From the NCBI GenBank assembly GCA_024642325.1, contig JAHEBI010000178.1, forward strand, positions 1 through 5,862: a stretch of 5,862 nt of DNA, written 5' to 3'. Position numbers and translations under genes: made by a program. The notes beneath the pieces are model-generated. The model worked only from the letters and a program-made list of their open reading frames with translations, was not told the DNA's origin and made no database searches. The stretch comes from Eudoraea sp. GTDB taxonomy: Bacteria; Bacteroidota; Bacteroidia; Flavobacteriales; Flavobacteriaceae. Of the stretch, positions 1-5,862 are shown piece by piece (within the stretch, counting starts at the first letter, position 1; the number at the start of each line of letters is the position of its first letter).

Positions 1-1279
1 CGGGTAACCAAAGGCTTAATTGAGGGATATAGGTAATCAGGAACAGGGCAATAATCATAACCACAAATAGGGGAAGAAGCGGTTTAATCACTTTTTCGAT
101 GGTGGTATTGGCAATTCCCACGCCCACAAATAATACAGATCCAACAGGAGGGGTACATAAACCAATACAAAGGTTTAAAATCATAATAATGCCAAAATGC
201 ACCGGATCCAAACCAAGCTTTATCACTACCGGTAAAAATATGGGCGTGAAAATAAGAACAGCAGGGGTCATGTCCATAAATATTCCAACAAACAACAATA
301 TAAGATTTATGATCAGCAATATCATAATCTTATTATCGCTAATGCTCAGTAAACCTGCACTTATATCCTGAGGAATATTTTCAAAAGACAGCGCCCACGA
401 CATACTCATTGATGCACCTATCAATAGCATTACAATTGCCGTTGTAGAAGATGAATCCAATAAAATCCGCGGAAGTTTCCCAAAGGTAATCTCCTTATAT
501 ATAAAACCAAGGATGAGGCTATAGAGCACTGCAATGGCCGATGCTTCCGTGGCTGTAAATATCCCTGCTACAATTCCACCAATAACCACCACCAACATAA
601 ACAAACTTGGCACTGCCTCAATAAAAGTTTTGATGATATTCCTGAATGTACTTCTCTTTCCAACCTTATATCCTTTTTTCCTGGCCCAAAAAGAAGCTAC
701 CAGCATTAATAACAAACCTGTTAGTATTCCGGGAATATAACCTGCCAGAAACAAAGCAGCTATGGATGCACCACCGCTCGCCAGTGAATATACTATTAGT
801 ACATTACTGGGAGGAATAAGCAAACCGGTTGTCGCAGAAGTAATGTTTACCGCAGCACCAAATTCTTTGGAGTATCCTTCTTTTTCCATTTCAGGGCCTA
901 ATATACTGCCCATGGCAGATGCCGATGCCATGGCAGAACCCGCAATAGCGCCCATTAGCATGGCTGAAATGATATTAATAAGAGCCAGGCCTCCCGGTAG
1001 CGCCCCAACCAATGTTTTTGCAAAAGCAATCAACCTGTGCGCAATACCCCCTTTGTTCATTAACTCTCCCGAGAGAATAAAAAATGGAATTGCGAGGAGT
1101 GCAAAACTGTCCAGGCCTGTGCCAATTCGTTGCGCCACAGTCGTAAATGCCGGTAAAGCAGGAATGCTAACCAGAATGGTCAGTAGTGCAGAAATGGTTA
1201 TACTCCATGCAACAGGAGTGCCTATAGCCAGGAGGCATATAAAACTGATCACTAAAACAAGTATGGGTATATACTCCAT
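1..1279 (-). CDS. dctM: TRAP transporter large membrane subunit DctM (C-terminal end cut by window edge)
   Basis: This is the large membrane subunit of a tripartite ATP-independent periplasmic (TRAP) transporter, the inner-membrane part that moves substrate with a sodium gradient in this family. The frame opens at ATG 1279 and gives 426 residues without a stop before base 1; family members are usually about 425-435 residues, so only the last few are missing. It is hydrophobic throughout. Family landmarks are visible: SGELMNKGG (residues 70-78), the small-residue hairpin region MGAIAGSAMASASAMG (109-124), LIPPSNVLIVYSLASGG (154-170), FTATEASA (241-248), FMDMTPA (334-340) and LCIGLCTPPVGS (370-381). 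The AGSA and TPPVG regions correspond to the two re-entrant hairpins known to line the transport site. The start lies 5 bases after the dctQ stop with no clear Shine-Dalgarno site, so translation is probably coupled. Family assignment is secure; the substrate cannot be read from this subunit. Confidence 0.96.
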   Translation of the reverse strand, partial: MEYIPILVLVISFICLLAIGTPVAWSITISALLTILVSIPALPAFTTVAQRIGTGLDSFALLAIPFFILSGELMNKGGIAHRLIAFAKTLVGALPGGLALINIISAMLMGAIAGSAMASASAMGSILGPEMEKEGYSKEFGAAVNITSATTGLLIPPSNVLIVYSLASGGASIAALFLAGYIPGILTGLLLMLVASFWARKKGYKVGKRSTFRNIIKTFIEAVPSLFMLVVVIGGIVAGIFTATEASAIAVLYSLILGFIYKEITFGKLPRILLDSSSTTAIVMLLIGASMSMSWALSFENIPQDISAGLLSISDNKIMILLIINLILLFVGIFMDMTPAVLIFTPIFLPVVIKLGLDPVHFGIIMILNLCIGLCTPPVGSVLFVGVGIANTTIEKVIKPLLPLFVVMIIALFLITYIPQLSLWLP

Positions 1280-1284
1280 TGGTT

Positions 1285-1743
1285 TTACTGTTTTAAAATA
1301 TCAGAAATCTTATAATAGATAATAAGCAGGCCACTAACAGGTAAAATCATATATACAACAGATAATGGGAGCTGCAGGGCGGGAGAATTTTGATCGAGTA
1401 CATGGGTAATATAAACTAATCGGGAACCTCCAATAACCAAGGCAAAAAAGCAAAATATAATTATCAATACACGGACGACCAGTCTCAATTTCATTTGAGT
1501 TGTTGCCTTTAAACGGGAGGGGAGTACGTCTATGGCAACATGCTTATTTTGTCCTGAAACATATGCCGCCCCGAGTATACCTATCCATATCATAAGGTAC
1601 CTTGCCAATTCATCGGTAAAGGAACTGGGAGATCCCATAAAATATCTGCTGAATACCTGCCATAAAACATTAATAACCATAATACTCATTATGATTATCA
1701 ATAGGGTGGCCAGTATACTATCGATCTTTTTCCTCAATTCCAT
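1285..1743 (-). CDS. dctQ: TRAP transporter small membrane subunit DctQ
   Basis: This 152-residue protein is the small membrane subunit of the TRAP transporter, which associates with DctM in the inner membrane. Four hydrophobic segments are visible at about residues 9-30, 47-64, 88-107 and 124-146, the usual DctQ topology. The family signature is clear: WQVFSRYFMGSPSSFTDELARYLMIW (in parts, residues 28-53), followed by the short HVAIDVLP segment (68-75) and the LPLSVVYMILPVSG helix (125-138). Length is normal for the family. The ATG overlaps the end of dctP almost completely, with one base between the dctP TGA and this ATG (TGAAATG), which suggests translational coupling; dctM follows after 5 bases. 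No sign of truncation or frameshift. The specific role is structural: it helps dock the substrate-loaded DctP on the membrane complex. Confidence 0.96.
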   Translation of the reverse strand: MELRKKIDSILATLLIIIMSIMVINVLWQVFSRYFMGSPSSFTDELARYLMIWIGILGAAYVSGQNKHVAIDVLPSRLKATTQMKLRLVVRVLIIIFCFFALVIGGSRLVYITHVLDQNSPALQLPLSVVYMILPVSGLLIIYYKISDILKQ

Positions 1744-1744
1744 T

Positions 1745-2722
1745 TCATTGGGTGTTTTGAATTTCCTGTATTAAATGGTACAGTTCTTCATCCTCTCTGT
1801 ATTGCTCATAATTACTTTTGACCTTTTCGGAAAACAAGGCTTTATCTGGTCTTAGGATTGTAACACCTGCTTGCTGTACTGCAAGTAAAGCTTCTTCTTC
1901 GGACTCCATCCATAATTTTCGCTGATAAATAATAGAATTTTCTACTGCCTGGGTTAACCACCCCTTTTCTTCAGTTGAAAGTTTGTTCCATAAATGGGTG
2001 CCTGCCAGAAGTACATCCGGTAGAACAGTATGTTCATCCAGCGAATAGTACTTACAGACTTCATAATGACGGGAGAGGTAAAAACTGGGCGGATTGTTTT
2101 CTGCACCATCTACGACCCCTTGTTGCAAAGCGGTGTACAATTCACCCCAGGATATTGGTGTAGGGGAACCGCCTAAACTGTTTACCATATCCATTGAGGT
2201 AACACTTTCCATTACCCTTATTTTTAAGCCGACAAGATCTTCCGGCGAATTTATAGGCCTGTCTTTGGTGTAAAAACTCCTGCTGCCCGCGTCGTAATAC
2301 CCCAGGCCTTTAAGCCAGTATTTTTCACCGTCATTCAGAAGCATTTTTCCAATTGGCCCGTCTAAAACATCAAATGAATGTTGTCTGTTCCTGAAAAGAA
2401 AGGGAAGTCCCAATACCTTCATTTTTGGAGCAAAATTTTCCAAAACCCCTACAGAAACTTTAGTCATATCCAGACTGCCGATTTGTAAAAGTTCCAGACA
2501 TTGACGTTCTGTTCCTAATTGCTGACTAGGGTAAATCTCGAGCCTCAGTCTGCCTCCCGAAAGCTCTTGCAGGTCCACCCCCATTTTCACCATGGCTAAA
2601 TGAACAGAGTGGTTGACATCAAGGCCATGGGCCAACTTAATGGTCCTTGTTTTCTCTAATTGACCACAACTAAACAAACATGAAATAGTCAAAAGAATAT
2701 ATACCAGAGTCCGGAAGCGCAT
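1745..2722 (-). CDS. dctP: TRAP transporter substrate-binding lipoprotein DctP
   Basis: This 325-residue protein is the extracytoplasmic solute receptor of the TRAP transporter. Residues 1-19 form a lipoprotein signal peptide (hydrophobic core YILLTISC, lipobox LFSC with Cys19), so it is probably a membrane-anchored receptor rather than a free periplasmic one. The mature part carries DctP landmarks: IKLAHGLDVNHSVH (28-41), QLGTERQCLELLQIGSLDM (68-86), PEDLVGLKIRVMES (160-173) and GVVDGAENNP (202-211). Arg169 matches the arginine that holds the ligand carboxylate in this family; Arg148 (GSRSF) and Asn209 are likely further contacts. The family binds C4-dicarboxylates, uronates and other organic acids; the pocket pattern and Bacteroidota context make a uronate-type ligand plausible, but that is inference. 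An AGGA lies 4 bases before the ATG. It heads the dctPQM operon, and the regulatory region is the 353-base gap upstream. Confidence 0.96.
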   Translation of the reverse strand: MRFRTLVYILLTISCLFSCGQLEKTRTIKLAHGLDVNHSVHLAMVKMGVDLQELSGGRLRLEIYPSQQLGTERQCLELLQIGSLDMTKVSVGVLENFAPKMKVLGLPFLFRNRQHSFDVLDGPIGKMLLNDGEKYWLKGLGYYDAGSRSFYTKDRPINSPEDLVGLKIRVMESVTSMDMVNSLGGSPTPISWGELYTALQQGVVDGAENNPPSFYLSRHYEVCKYYSLDEHTVLPDVLLAGTHLWNKLSTEEKGWLTQAVENSIIYQRKLWMESEEEALLAVQQAGVTILRPDKALFSEKVKSNYEQYREDEELYHLIQEIQNTQ

Positions 2723-2815
2723 TAAATCCTGTTTTTATTTCTATACGCAATATACAGAAGTAGATTGTTATAGACAGTAATATTTATTGGAGGAAATGAT
2801 TATGAATTGGATTTG

Positions 2816-2827
2816 TTCAAATTTGAA
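2816..2827. promoter_or_regulatory. perfect 12-bp palindrome upstream of dctP, possible operator
   Basis: TTCAAATTTGAA is a perfect palindrome about 94 bases upstream of the dctP ATG. Its symmetry and its place between the upstream terminator and the TRAP operon suit a binding site for a dimeric regulator. No regulator gene is in the window, and AT-rich palindromes of this size can arise by chance, so the role is inferred. Confidence 0.3.
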
Positions 2828-2829
2828 AC

Positions 2830-2853
2830 CATGATCGGTAATCGGCCATCATG
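2830..2853. repeat. short imperfect inverted repeat in the dctP leader region
   Basis: CATGAT and ATCATG flank a 12-base centre; adding the inner GG/CC pairs gives an 8-bp stem with one bulged C and a 7-base loop. It sits directly next to the 12-bp palindrome. It could be a folded leader RNA element or part of an operator region. There is no T-run beside it, so it is not a terminator. Confidence 0.35.
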
Positions 2854-2905
2854 AGACCCGGAACTTTTTGGTGAAGGTCAGAAACCACCTATCAGTCAAA
2901 TAATA

Positions 2906-2934
2906 AAAGGCCGTTAAATTCTTAACAGGCCTTT
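2906..2934 (-). terminator. hairpin terminator between the small membrane protein gene and dctP
   Basis: The arms AAAGGCCGTTAA and TTAACAGGCCTTT pair over 12 bp with one bulged A and a 4-base loop (ATTC). Read on the minus strand, the hairpin is followed by TTTTATTATTTG, which fits intrinsic termination of transcripts arriving from the 42-residue protein gene or the MFS gene. It would therefore separate these from the dctPQM operon. The plus-strand tail (TTTCTTAT) is also T-rich, so it may act in both directions. Confidence 0.75.
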
Positions 2935-3075
2935 CTTATACAACATCTTATTTCAACCCAAAATAAAACATGGGCCGAATGTGTAAGATTTGATAAAAAT
3001 TTAGCTAAGAAGGAAAAATAAATTACTAGAAAAATATTAAAGTGCAAGATTTGGGAAATCTCGATTTTGTCCTTT

Positions 3076-3204
3076 CTAAAAGAAGCCCAGACCTGCCAAA
3101 ATAAGGCAAATCACAACTGCCGCCAGAATTAAGACCAAAACCACTACCATTATGCTCAGGAACCCATTAAGGAGCTTTGTGCCAAATGTTAATTGATCTT
3201 CCAT
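3076..3204 (-). CDS. unrecognised 42-residue single-span membrane protein
   Basis: A short complete frame from ATG 3204 to TAG 3076 encodes 42 residues. The first 13 or so are polar to amphipathic (MEDQLTFGTKLLNG) and the rest is one strongly hydrophobic run, about residues 15-42, rich in Val, Leu, Ile and Ala with one Cys (33) and ending in GLGFF at the stop. This is the layout of a single-span small membrane protein. An in-frame TGA two codons before the ATG fixes the start. The Shine-Dalgarno match is weak: AGGA lies 13 bases upstream. It lies 140 bases downstream of the MFS gene on the same strand and about 140 bases before the hairpin terminator. I do not recognise a family. Small proteins of this type often modulate a nearby transporter, but that is only a possibility; chance translation of non-coding DNA is the alternative. 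Confidence 0.55.
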   Translation of the reverse strand: MEDQLTFGTKLLNGFLSIMVVVLVLILAAVVICLILAGLGFF

Positions 3205-3274
3205 AATTCATATAATTTCCTACAATGTACATATTTATGACAATAAATTTCATTTGGAATGCCTTATTTCGACT

Positions 3275-3299
3275 AAAAGTCAATCAGAATGGGACTTTT
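3275..3299 (-). terminator. possible weak terminator downstream of the MFS sugar porter gene
   Basis: AAAAGTC and GACTTTT form a 7-bp, mostly A-T stem around an 11-base loop, 45 bases past the MFS stop. The minus-strand 3' arm reads into a short T-run (GACTTTTAG). The low G+C of the stem makes it a weak candidate; it could also simply be a pause site, allowing read-through into the small membrane protein gene. Confidence 0.3.
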
Positions 3300-3344
3300 T
3301 GTGATGTATGACCTAAATTTTCGGTAAAAGGTAGTTTAGTTTTT

Positions 3345-4697
3345 TCACGAATTTTTATCCGGACTCAACTTTTTTCCAATGTCTTCAAGAGAAATTCCCT
3401 TGGTTTCAGGCATCATAAACAATACAAATAGCAGTTGAAGTACCATCATAAATGCAAAAAATATAAATATGGGCCATGGATTGTCCTTGAATATGCCGTT
3501 AGTAGCATCAAGGAATACCGGAGTAAGCAGGGTTATTAAAGCGGCAAACACCCAATGTGTCCCGGTTCCCCAGGACTGCCCAAAAGCCCTTACTTTATTT
3601 GGAAATACCTCGGATATAAAAACCCATATGACGGCACCTTGTCCAATAGCATGGGATGCGATAAAAATGAGAATAAAAACAAGAAGAAGGTTAGAACTGG
3701 CTCCGCTATAAAAACACCATCCCACCATAACAAGACTAATAATATAGCCCACAGAACCGATTTTCATCAATTCCCGCCTTCCCATTTTATCAATTAATCG
3801 AATTCCCACCAGGGTAAAGATTAAATTGACAATACCAATGGAAATAGAACTGAATAAGGATTCTCTTGCAGCCAAACCGGCCCTTTCCAAAATTTCAGGT
3901 GCATAATAAAGAACAAAATTAATCCCGGACATCTGATTAAAGAAGGCGATTAAAAAAGCGAGGATAAGGGGCTTCTTATATTTACTGGTAAATAGCCGTT
4001 CTTTTTTATCATCAGAATTAAAAGAATTCTTTATTTCCTGGAGTTTTAAGTGCGCGTGTTCTTTGTTTGAAAGATATTCCAATGTACCTAGGGCTCTGGT
4101 ATCGTCATGTTTTTTTATAACCAGCCAACGGGGGCTGTTTGGAATTTTCAGGACCATTAAACTGTATATTAAAGCAGGAAGAGCCTCTACGCCAAGCATC
4201 CATCGCCAGTCGTTACTACCGTCAAAACCTTTGAGGAAATAATTGGAAATAAAGGCGATAAAAATCCCAAAGACAATATTAAACTGGTATAAGGCTACCA
4301 ACTGTCCTCTATTTTTGGATGATGAAATCTCCGAAATATAAATTGGGGCCGCAACAGAGGAAGCTCCTACGCCAAGGCCACCAACAAACCGGAAGAAGGA
4401 AAACATATATGGGTCTACCGCCAAAGCAGATCCCATGGCAGATACAAAATACAATACACCAATCCAGAATAAGGTTTTCTTCCTGCCAAAAAGATCACAG
4501 GGGATACCTCCAAAAAGTGAACCTATTACAGTGCCCCACAGGGCCATTGACATAATGAAAGTGCCATGAAACCATGGTGAAGTGTCCCATAATTCTTTAA
4601 TGGGCAAATTTGCACCACTTATAACTACGGTGTCAAAACCAAATAAGAAACCTGCCAGTGCGGCGGTTAGTGAAATTTTAAAAATTCTTTTGTCCAT
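3345..4697 (-). CDS. MFS sugar porter (XylE/AraE/GLUT-like sugar:H+ symporter)
   Basis: This complete 450-residue protein is a 12-helix major facilitator of the sugar porter family, importing a monosaccharide across the inner membrane, most likely with protons. The family motifs appear in order: GFLFGFDTVVISG (16-28) with Asp22 at the proton-coupling position, GRKK (71-74), RFVGGLGVG (103-111), PIYISEISSSKNRGQLVALYQ (two parts, 118-138), PNSPRWL (186-192), NQMSGINFVLYYAPEIL (254-270), DKMGRR (303-308), WVFISEVFPNKVRAFGQS (358-375) and PETKG (430-434). A polar loop at about 192-242 separates the two halves. Compared with E. coli XylE, Gln138, Gln255, Asn260 and Trp358 match sugar-contact positions (Gln168, Gln289, Asn294, Trp392), while Asn254 replaces Gln288 and Asn187 replaces the usual Glu of PESPRWL. 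The sugar is not decidable; xylose, arabinose, glucose or galactose are all possible. There is no clear Shine-Dalgarno site. Confidence 0.95.
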   Translation of the reverse strand: MDKRIFKISLTAALAGFLFGFDTVVISGANLPIKELWDTSPWFHGTFIMSMALWGTVIGSLFGGIPCDLFGRKKTLFWIGVLYFVSAMGSALAVDPYMFSFFRFVGGLGVGASSVAAPIYISEISSSKNRGQLVALYQFNIVFGIFIAFISNYFLKGFDGSNDWRWMLGVEALPALIYSLMVLKIPNSPRWLVIKKHDDTRALGTLEYLSNKEHAHLKLQEIKNSFNSDDKKERLFTSKYKKPLILAFLIAFFNQMSGINFVLYYAPEILERAGLAARESLFSSISIGIVNLIFTLVGIRLIDKMGRRELMKIGSVGYIISLVMVGWCFYSGASSNLLLVFILIFIASHAIGQGAVIWVFISEVFPNKVRAFGQSWGTGTHWVFAALITLLTPVFLDATNGIFKDNPWPIFIFFAFMMVLQLLFVLFMMPETKGISLEDIGKKLSPDKNS

Positions 4698-4759
4698 AGC
4701 TTGCTGGTTTTGGTAAATCTAGCAAAAAAATGGAAGAGAAAATATAGTGGGATTGGAAG

Positions 4760-5023
4760 TCAGGCAGTCTTAGGTTTCAAAGAGTCTAATATACTTGTTT
4801 TTTTCTTTTTTTTAATCGCGCGATCCAGCTGTTCTTGTTCCGGGTTTAAAGTTCCCGGTTTTGGTTGTAAACCATCATCTTTATTAAGATGCTTGTACTG
4901 AAGAGAATCTGTTGTCATGTTTTGTTTTGCATCTGAGTCATTCACATCTTTTGCAATTTTTTTACAGGAATAAGAGCAAATCAAAAGGCAAAACAGCAGG
5001 ATATGAAAAGGGGCAAATTTCAT
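4760..5023 (-). CDS. small hypothetical lipoprotein, 87 residues
   Basis: I do not recognise this protein. Residues 1-20 look like a lipoprotein signal peptide: a Lys at position 2, a hydrophobic core (FHILLFCLLIC) and SYSC with Cys20, a relaxed lipobox of the kind seen in Bacteroidota. The mature part is only about 67 residues, hydrophilic and probably largely disordered, with NKDDGLQPKPGTLNPEQEQL (47-66) followed by a run of five lysines (71-75) and a Lys-rich tail. After the Cys come two lysines, not the acidic surface-export signal known in this phylum, so a periplasm-facing location is more likely. It lies 62 bases upstream of the MFS porter on the same strand and 123 bases downstream of waaA, so it could share a transcript with the porter. 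The signal peptide supports a real gene; function is unknown. Confidence 0.7.
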   Translation of the reverse strand: MKFAPFHILLFCLLICSYSCKKIAKDVNDSDAKQNMTTDSLQYKHLNKDDGLQPKPGTLNPEQEQLDRAIKKKKKTSILDSLKPKTA

Positions 5024-5057
5024 CTTTCTTGTTTTGAAGTTAATTACAAAAAATATA

Positions 5058-5074
5058 CCAGTTTTTTGACCTGG
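5058..5074 (-). terminator. possible weak terminator downstream of waaA
   Basis: In the 123-base gap after waaA, CCAG and CTGG pair around a 9-base loop, with one extra G-T pair possible. On the minus strand the stem runs into TATATTTTTTG. The stem is short, so termination is only possible; the same AT-rich tract could instead be part of the promoter of the small lipoprotein gene. Confidence 0.3.
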
Positions 5075-5146
5075 CTATCTTTTAAACAACTACGCTATTA
5101 ACTGGGTGAAACTATGATAAATTTTCATCCGAAATTCAATGAATAA

Positions 5147-5862
5147 CTATATTAATGTACGGATATGATTCATTATTTGGATGCTTGCTCCCTTGTTTTT
5201 AGAAATATATGAAGCATTTATATTTCCGGTTGATCTTCTGAAATCAATATCCAGAAACAGTTTATCGGCGAGCTTTGTAAAACCTGCTTTATCACCTACA
5301 GGAAGGATTCCTTTCAACTTAACTAATTCTTCAGCTTCTTTAAACCCGGTAAAATTGGGGCCAATTATTACGGGAAGACCAAATACCGCAGGTTCCAGGG
5401 TGTTGTGAAGCCCTTTTGCGAATGCCCCGCCAACATAGGCCATATCGGCATAACTGTAGATTTTGGTCAAAAGTCCAATGGTATCTATGATCAGAATTTC
5501 TGCATTTCCCATATCTTTTTCTGAAGCTTCTGATAACAAAACGGTATTCTTATGAATGCTTTCTCGAAGGTGCTCAATGTTTTTTGTCTTTATTTCATGT
5601 GGTGCAATAACATATTTCATTTCATGGGAAGAAGTATTAATATAATCTATCAATATTTCTTCATCCTTGGGCCAGGTACTGCCCATTACAAAACATGGGG
5701 AGTTTTTCTTGAACCTATCCATAAATTCCAGAGAATTATCCTGTTGCCGGAACTCAGAAACCCGGTCAAATCTTGTATCGCCATTTATTGTAGTATTTTC
5801 CAGGCCAATAGAACTCAGTAATTTTTTAGATTCACCGTCCTGAACAAAAATATGTGAAAACT
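5147..5862 (-). CDS. waaA: Kdo transferase WaaA, C-terminal part (start beyond window edge)
   Basis: This is 3-deoxy-D-manno-octulosonic acid (Kdo) transferase, which moves Kdo from CMP-Kdo onto the lipid A precursor at the cytoplasmic face of the inner membrane, the first step of LPS core assembly. The open frame enters at the right edge and gives 237 residues, essentially the C-terminal nucleotide-sugar-binding half of a GT-B glycosyltransferase; the family is about 410-430 residues, so roughly 175 N-terminal residues, including the catalytic Glu region, lie outside. Visible motifs, numbered in the fragment: IFVQD (4-8), GDTRFDRV (27-34), GSTWPKDE (60-67), APH (86-88), and VGGAFAKGLHNTLEPAVFG (143-161) followed by PVIIGPN. 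The ATG at 5722 is internal: the GDTRFDRV and IFVQD motifs lie before it in the same frame. The gene is probably housekeeping and unrelated to the transporters to its left. Confidence 0.95.
   Translation of the reverse strand, partial: FSHIFVQDGESKKLLSSIGLENTTINGDTRFDRVSEFRQQDNSLEFMDRFKKNSPCFVMGSTWPKDEEILIDYINTSSHEMKYVIAPHEIKTKNIEHLRESIHKNTVLLSEASEKDMGNAEILIIDTIGLLTKIYSYADMAYVGGAFAKGLHNTLEPAVFGLPVIIGPNFTGFKEAEELVKLKGILPVGDKAGFTKLADKLFLDIDFRRSTGNINASYISKNKGASIQIMNHIRTLI

Larger units (their letters stand above)
2723..3075. other. 353-base gene-free region between the small membrane protein and dctP
   Basis: This AT-rich stretch contains no gene I can support. It should hold the dctP promoter and leader on the minus strand. 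From left to right it has a 12-bp palindrome (2816-2827), a short inverted repeat (2830-2853), a strong hairpin terminator (2906-2934) and an imperfect 17-bp direct repeat (2981-2997 and 3042-3058, 14 of 17 identical). I looked for the Bacteroidota promoter pattern (TTTG about 20 bases before TAnnTTTG) upstream of dctP and found only poor matches, so no promoter is called. No tRNA or known riboswitch is recognisable. Confidence 0.7.

Noticed and set aside
99..740. Two plus-strand frames (99-371 and 534-740)
   Set aside because: Both lie antisense to the confidently assigned dctM and show no independent protein features.
762..1322. Long open frame of 186 codons on the plus strand
   Set aside because: It is antisense to dctM, whose family motifs are continuous on the minus strand; its translation is rich in Ala, Pro and Ser without any recognisable domain.
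4701..4725. Inverted repeat TTGCT/AGCAA just upstream of the MFS start
   Set aside because: The arms are only 5 bp around a 15-base centre, which is expected by chance in AT-rich DNA.
4793..4817. Programmed -1 frameshift at A-AAA-AAG in the small lipoprotein gene
   Set aside because: Both frames stop within about 15 codons, so the shift would yield no extra domain, and I see no convincing stimulatory hairpin.
5147..5722. A complete 191-residue protein starting at ATG 5722
   Set aside because: The same frame continues upstream to the right edge with conserved Kdo transferase motifs (GDTRFDRV, IFVQD), so this ATG is internal.
1..5862. CRISPR array, tRNA or rRNA genes, insertion sequence, or defence system
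   Set aside because: No regularly spaced repeats, tRNA-like folds, transposase motifs, terminal inverted repeats or nuclease motifs were seen on either strand.

Overview
The window looks like a chromosomal piece from a member of the Bacteroidota, probably Flavobacteriia. This rests on the AT-rich intergenic DNA, the mostly weak or absent Shine-Dalgarno sites, and two short lipoprotein signal peptides ending in Ser-Cys. The genus cannot be named from the sequence. Every gene I can support lies on the minus strand, so transcription runs from the right edge to the left edge.

Reading in the direction of transcription: (1) 5862-5147 holds the C-terminal 237 residues of a Kdo transferase (waaA/kdtA), an essential lipopolysaccharide-core enzyme whose start is beyond the right edge. 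(2) 5023-4760 encodes an unrecognised 87-residue lipoprotein. (3) 4697-3345 encodes a complete 12-helix MFS sugar porter related to the XylE/AraE/GLUT group. (4) 3204-3076 encodes a 42-residue, very hydrophobic small protein that is easily missed. (5) 3075-2723 is a gene-free stretch with a strong hairpin terminator, a second inverted repeat and a perfect 12-bp palindrome. (6) 2722-1 is a tightly packed TRAP transporter operon, dctP-dctQ-dctM, with gaps of only 1 and 5 bases. The DctM frame is still open at base 1 after 426 codons, which is close to the usual family length, so only a few C-terminal residues should be missing.

The DctP lipoprotein would capture an organic-acid ligand in the periplasm, and DctQM would import it using a sodium gradient. 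The MFS porter would import a neutral sugar by proton symport. A TRAP system for an acid next to a sugar porter fits a Bacteroidota locus for using uronate-containing glycans, but no catabolic enzyme, SusC/D pair or regulator is in the window, so the substrates remain inferred. waaA is probably housekeeping DNA at the border of this accessory segment. I see no clear evidence for a novel defence or mobile system. The least explained items are the 42-residue membrane protein, the structured leader upstream of dctP and the small lipoprotein.
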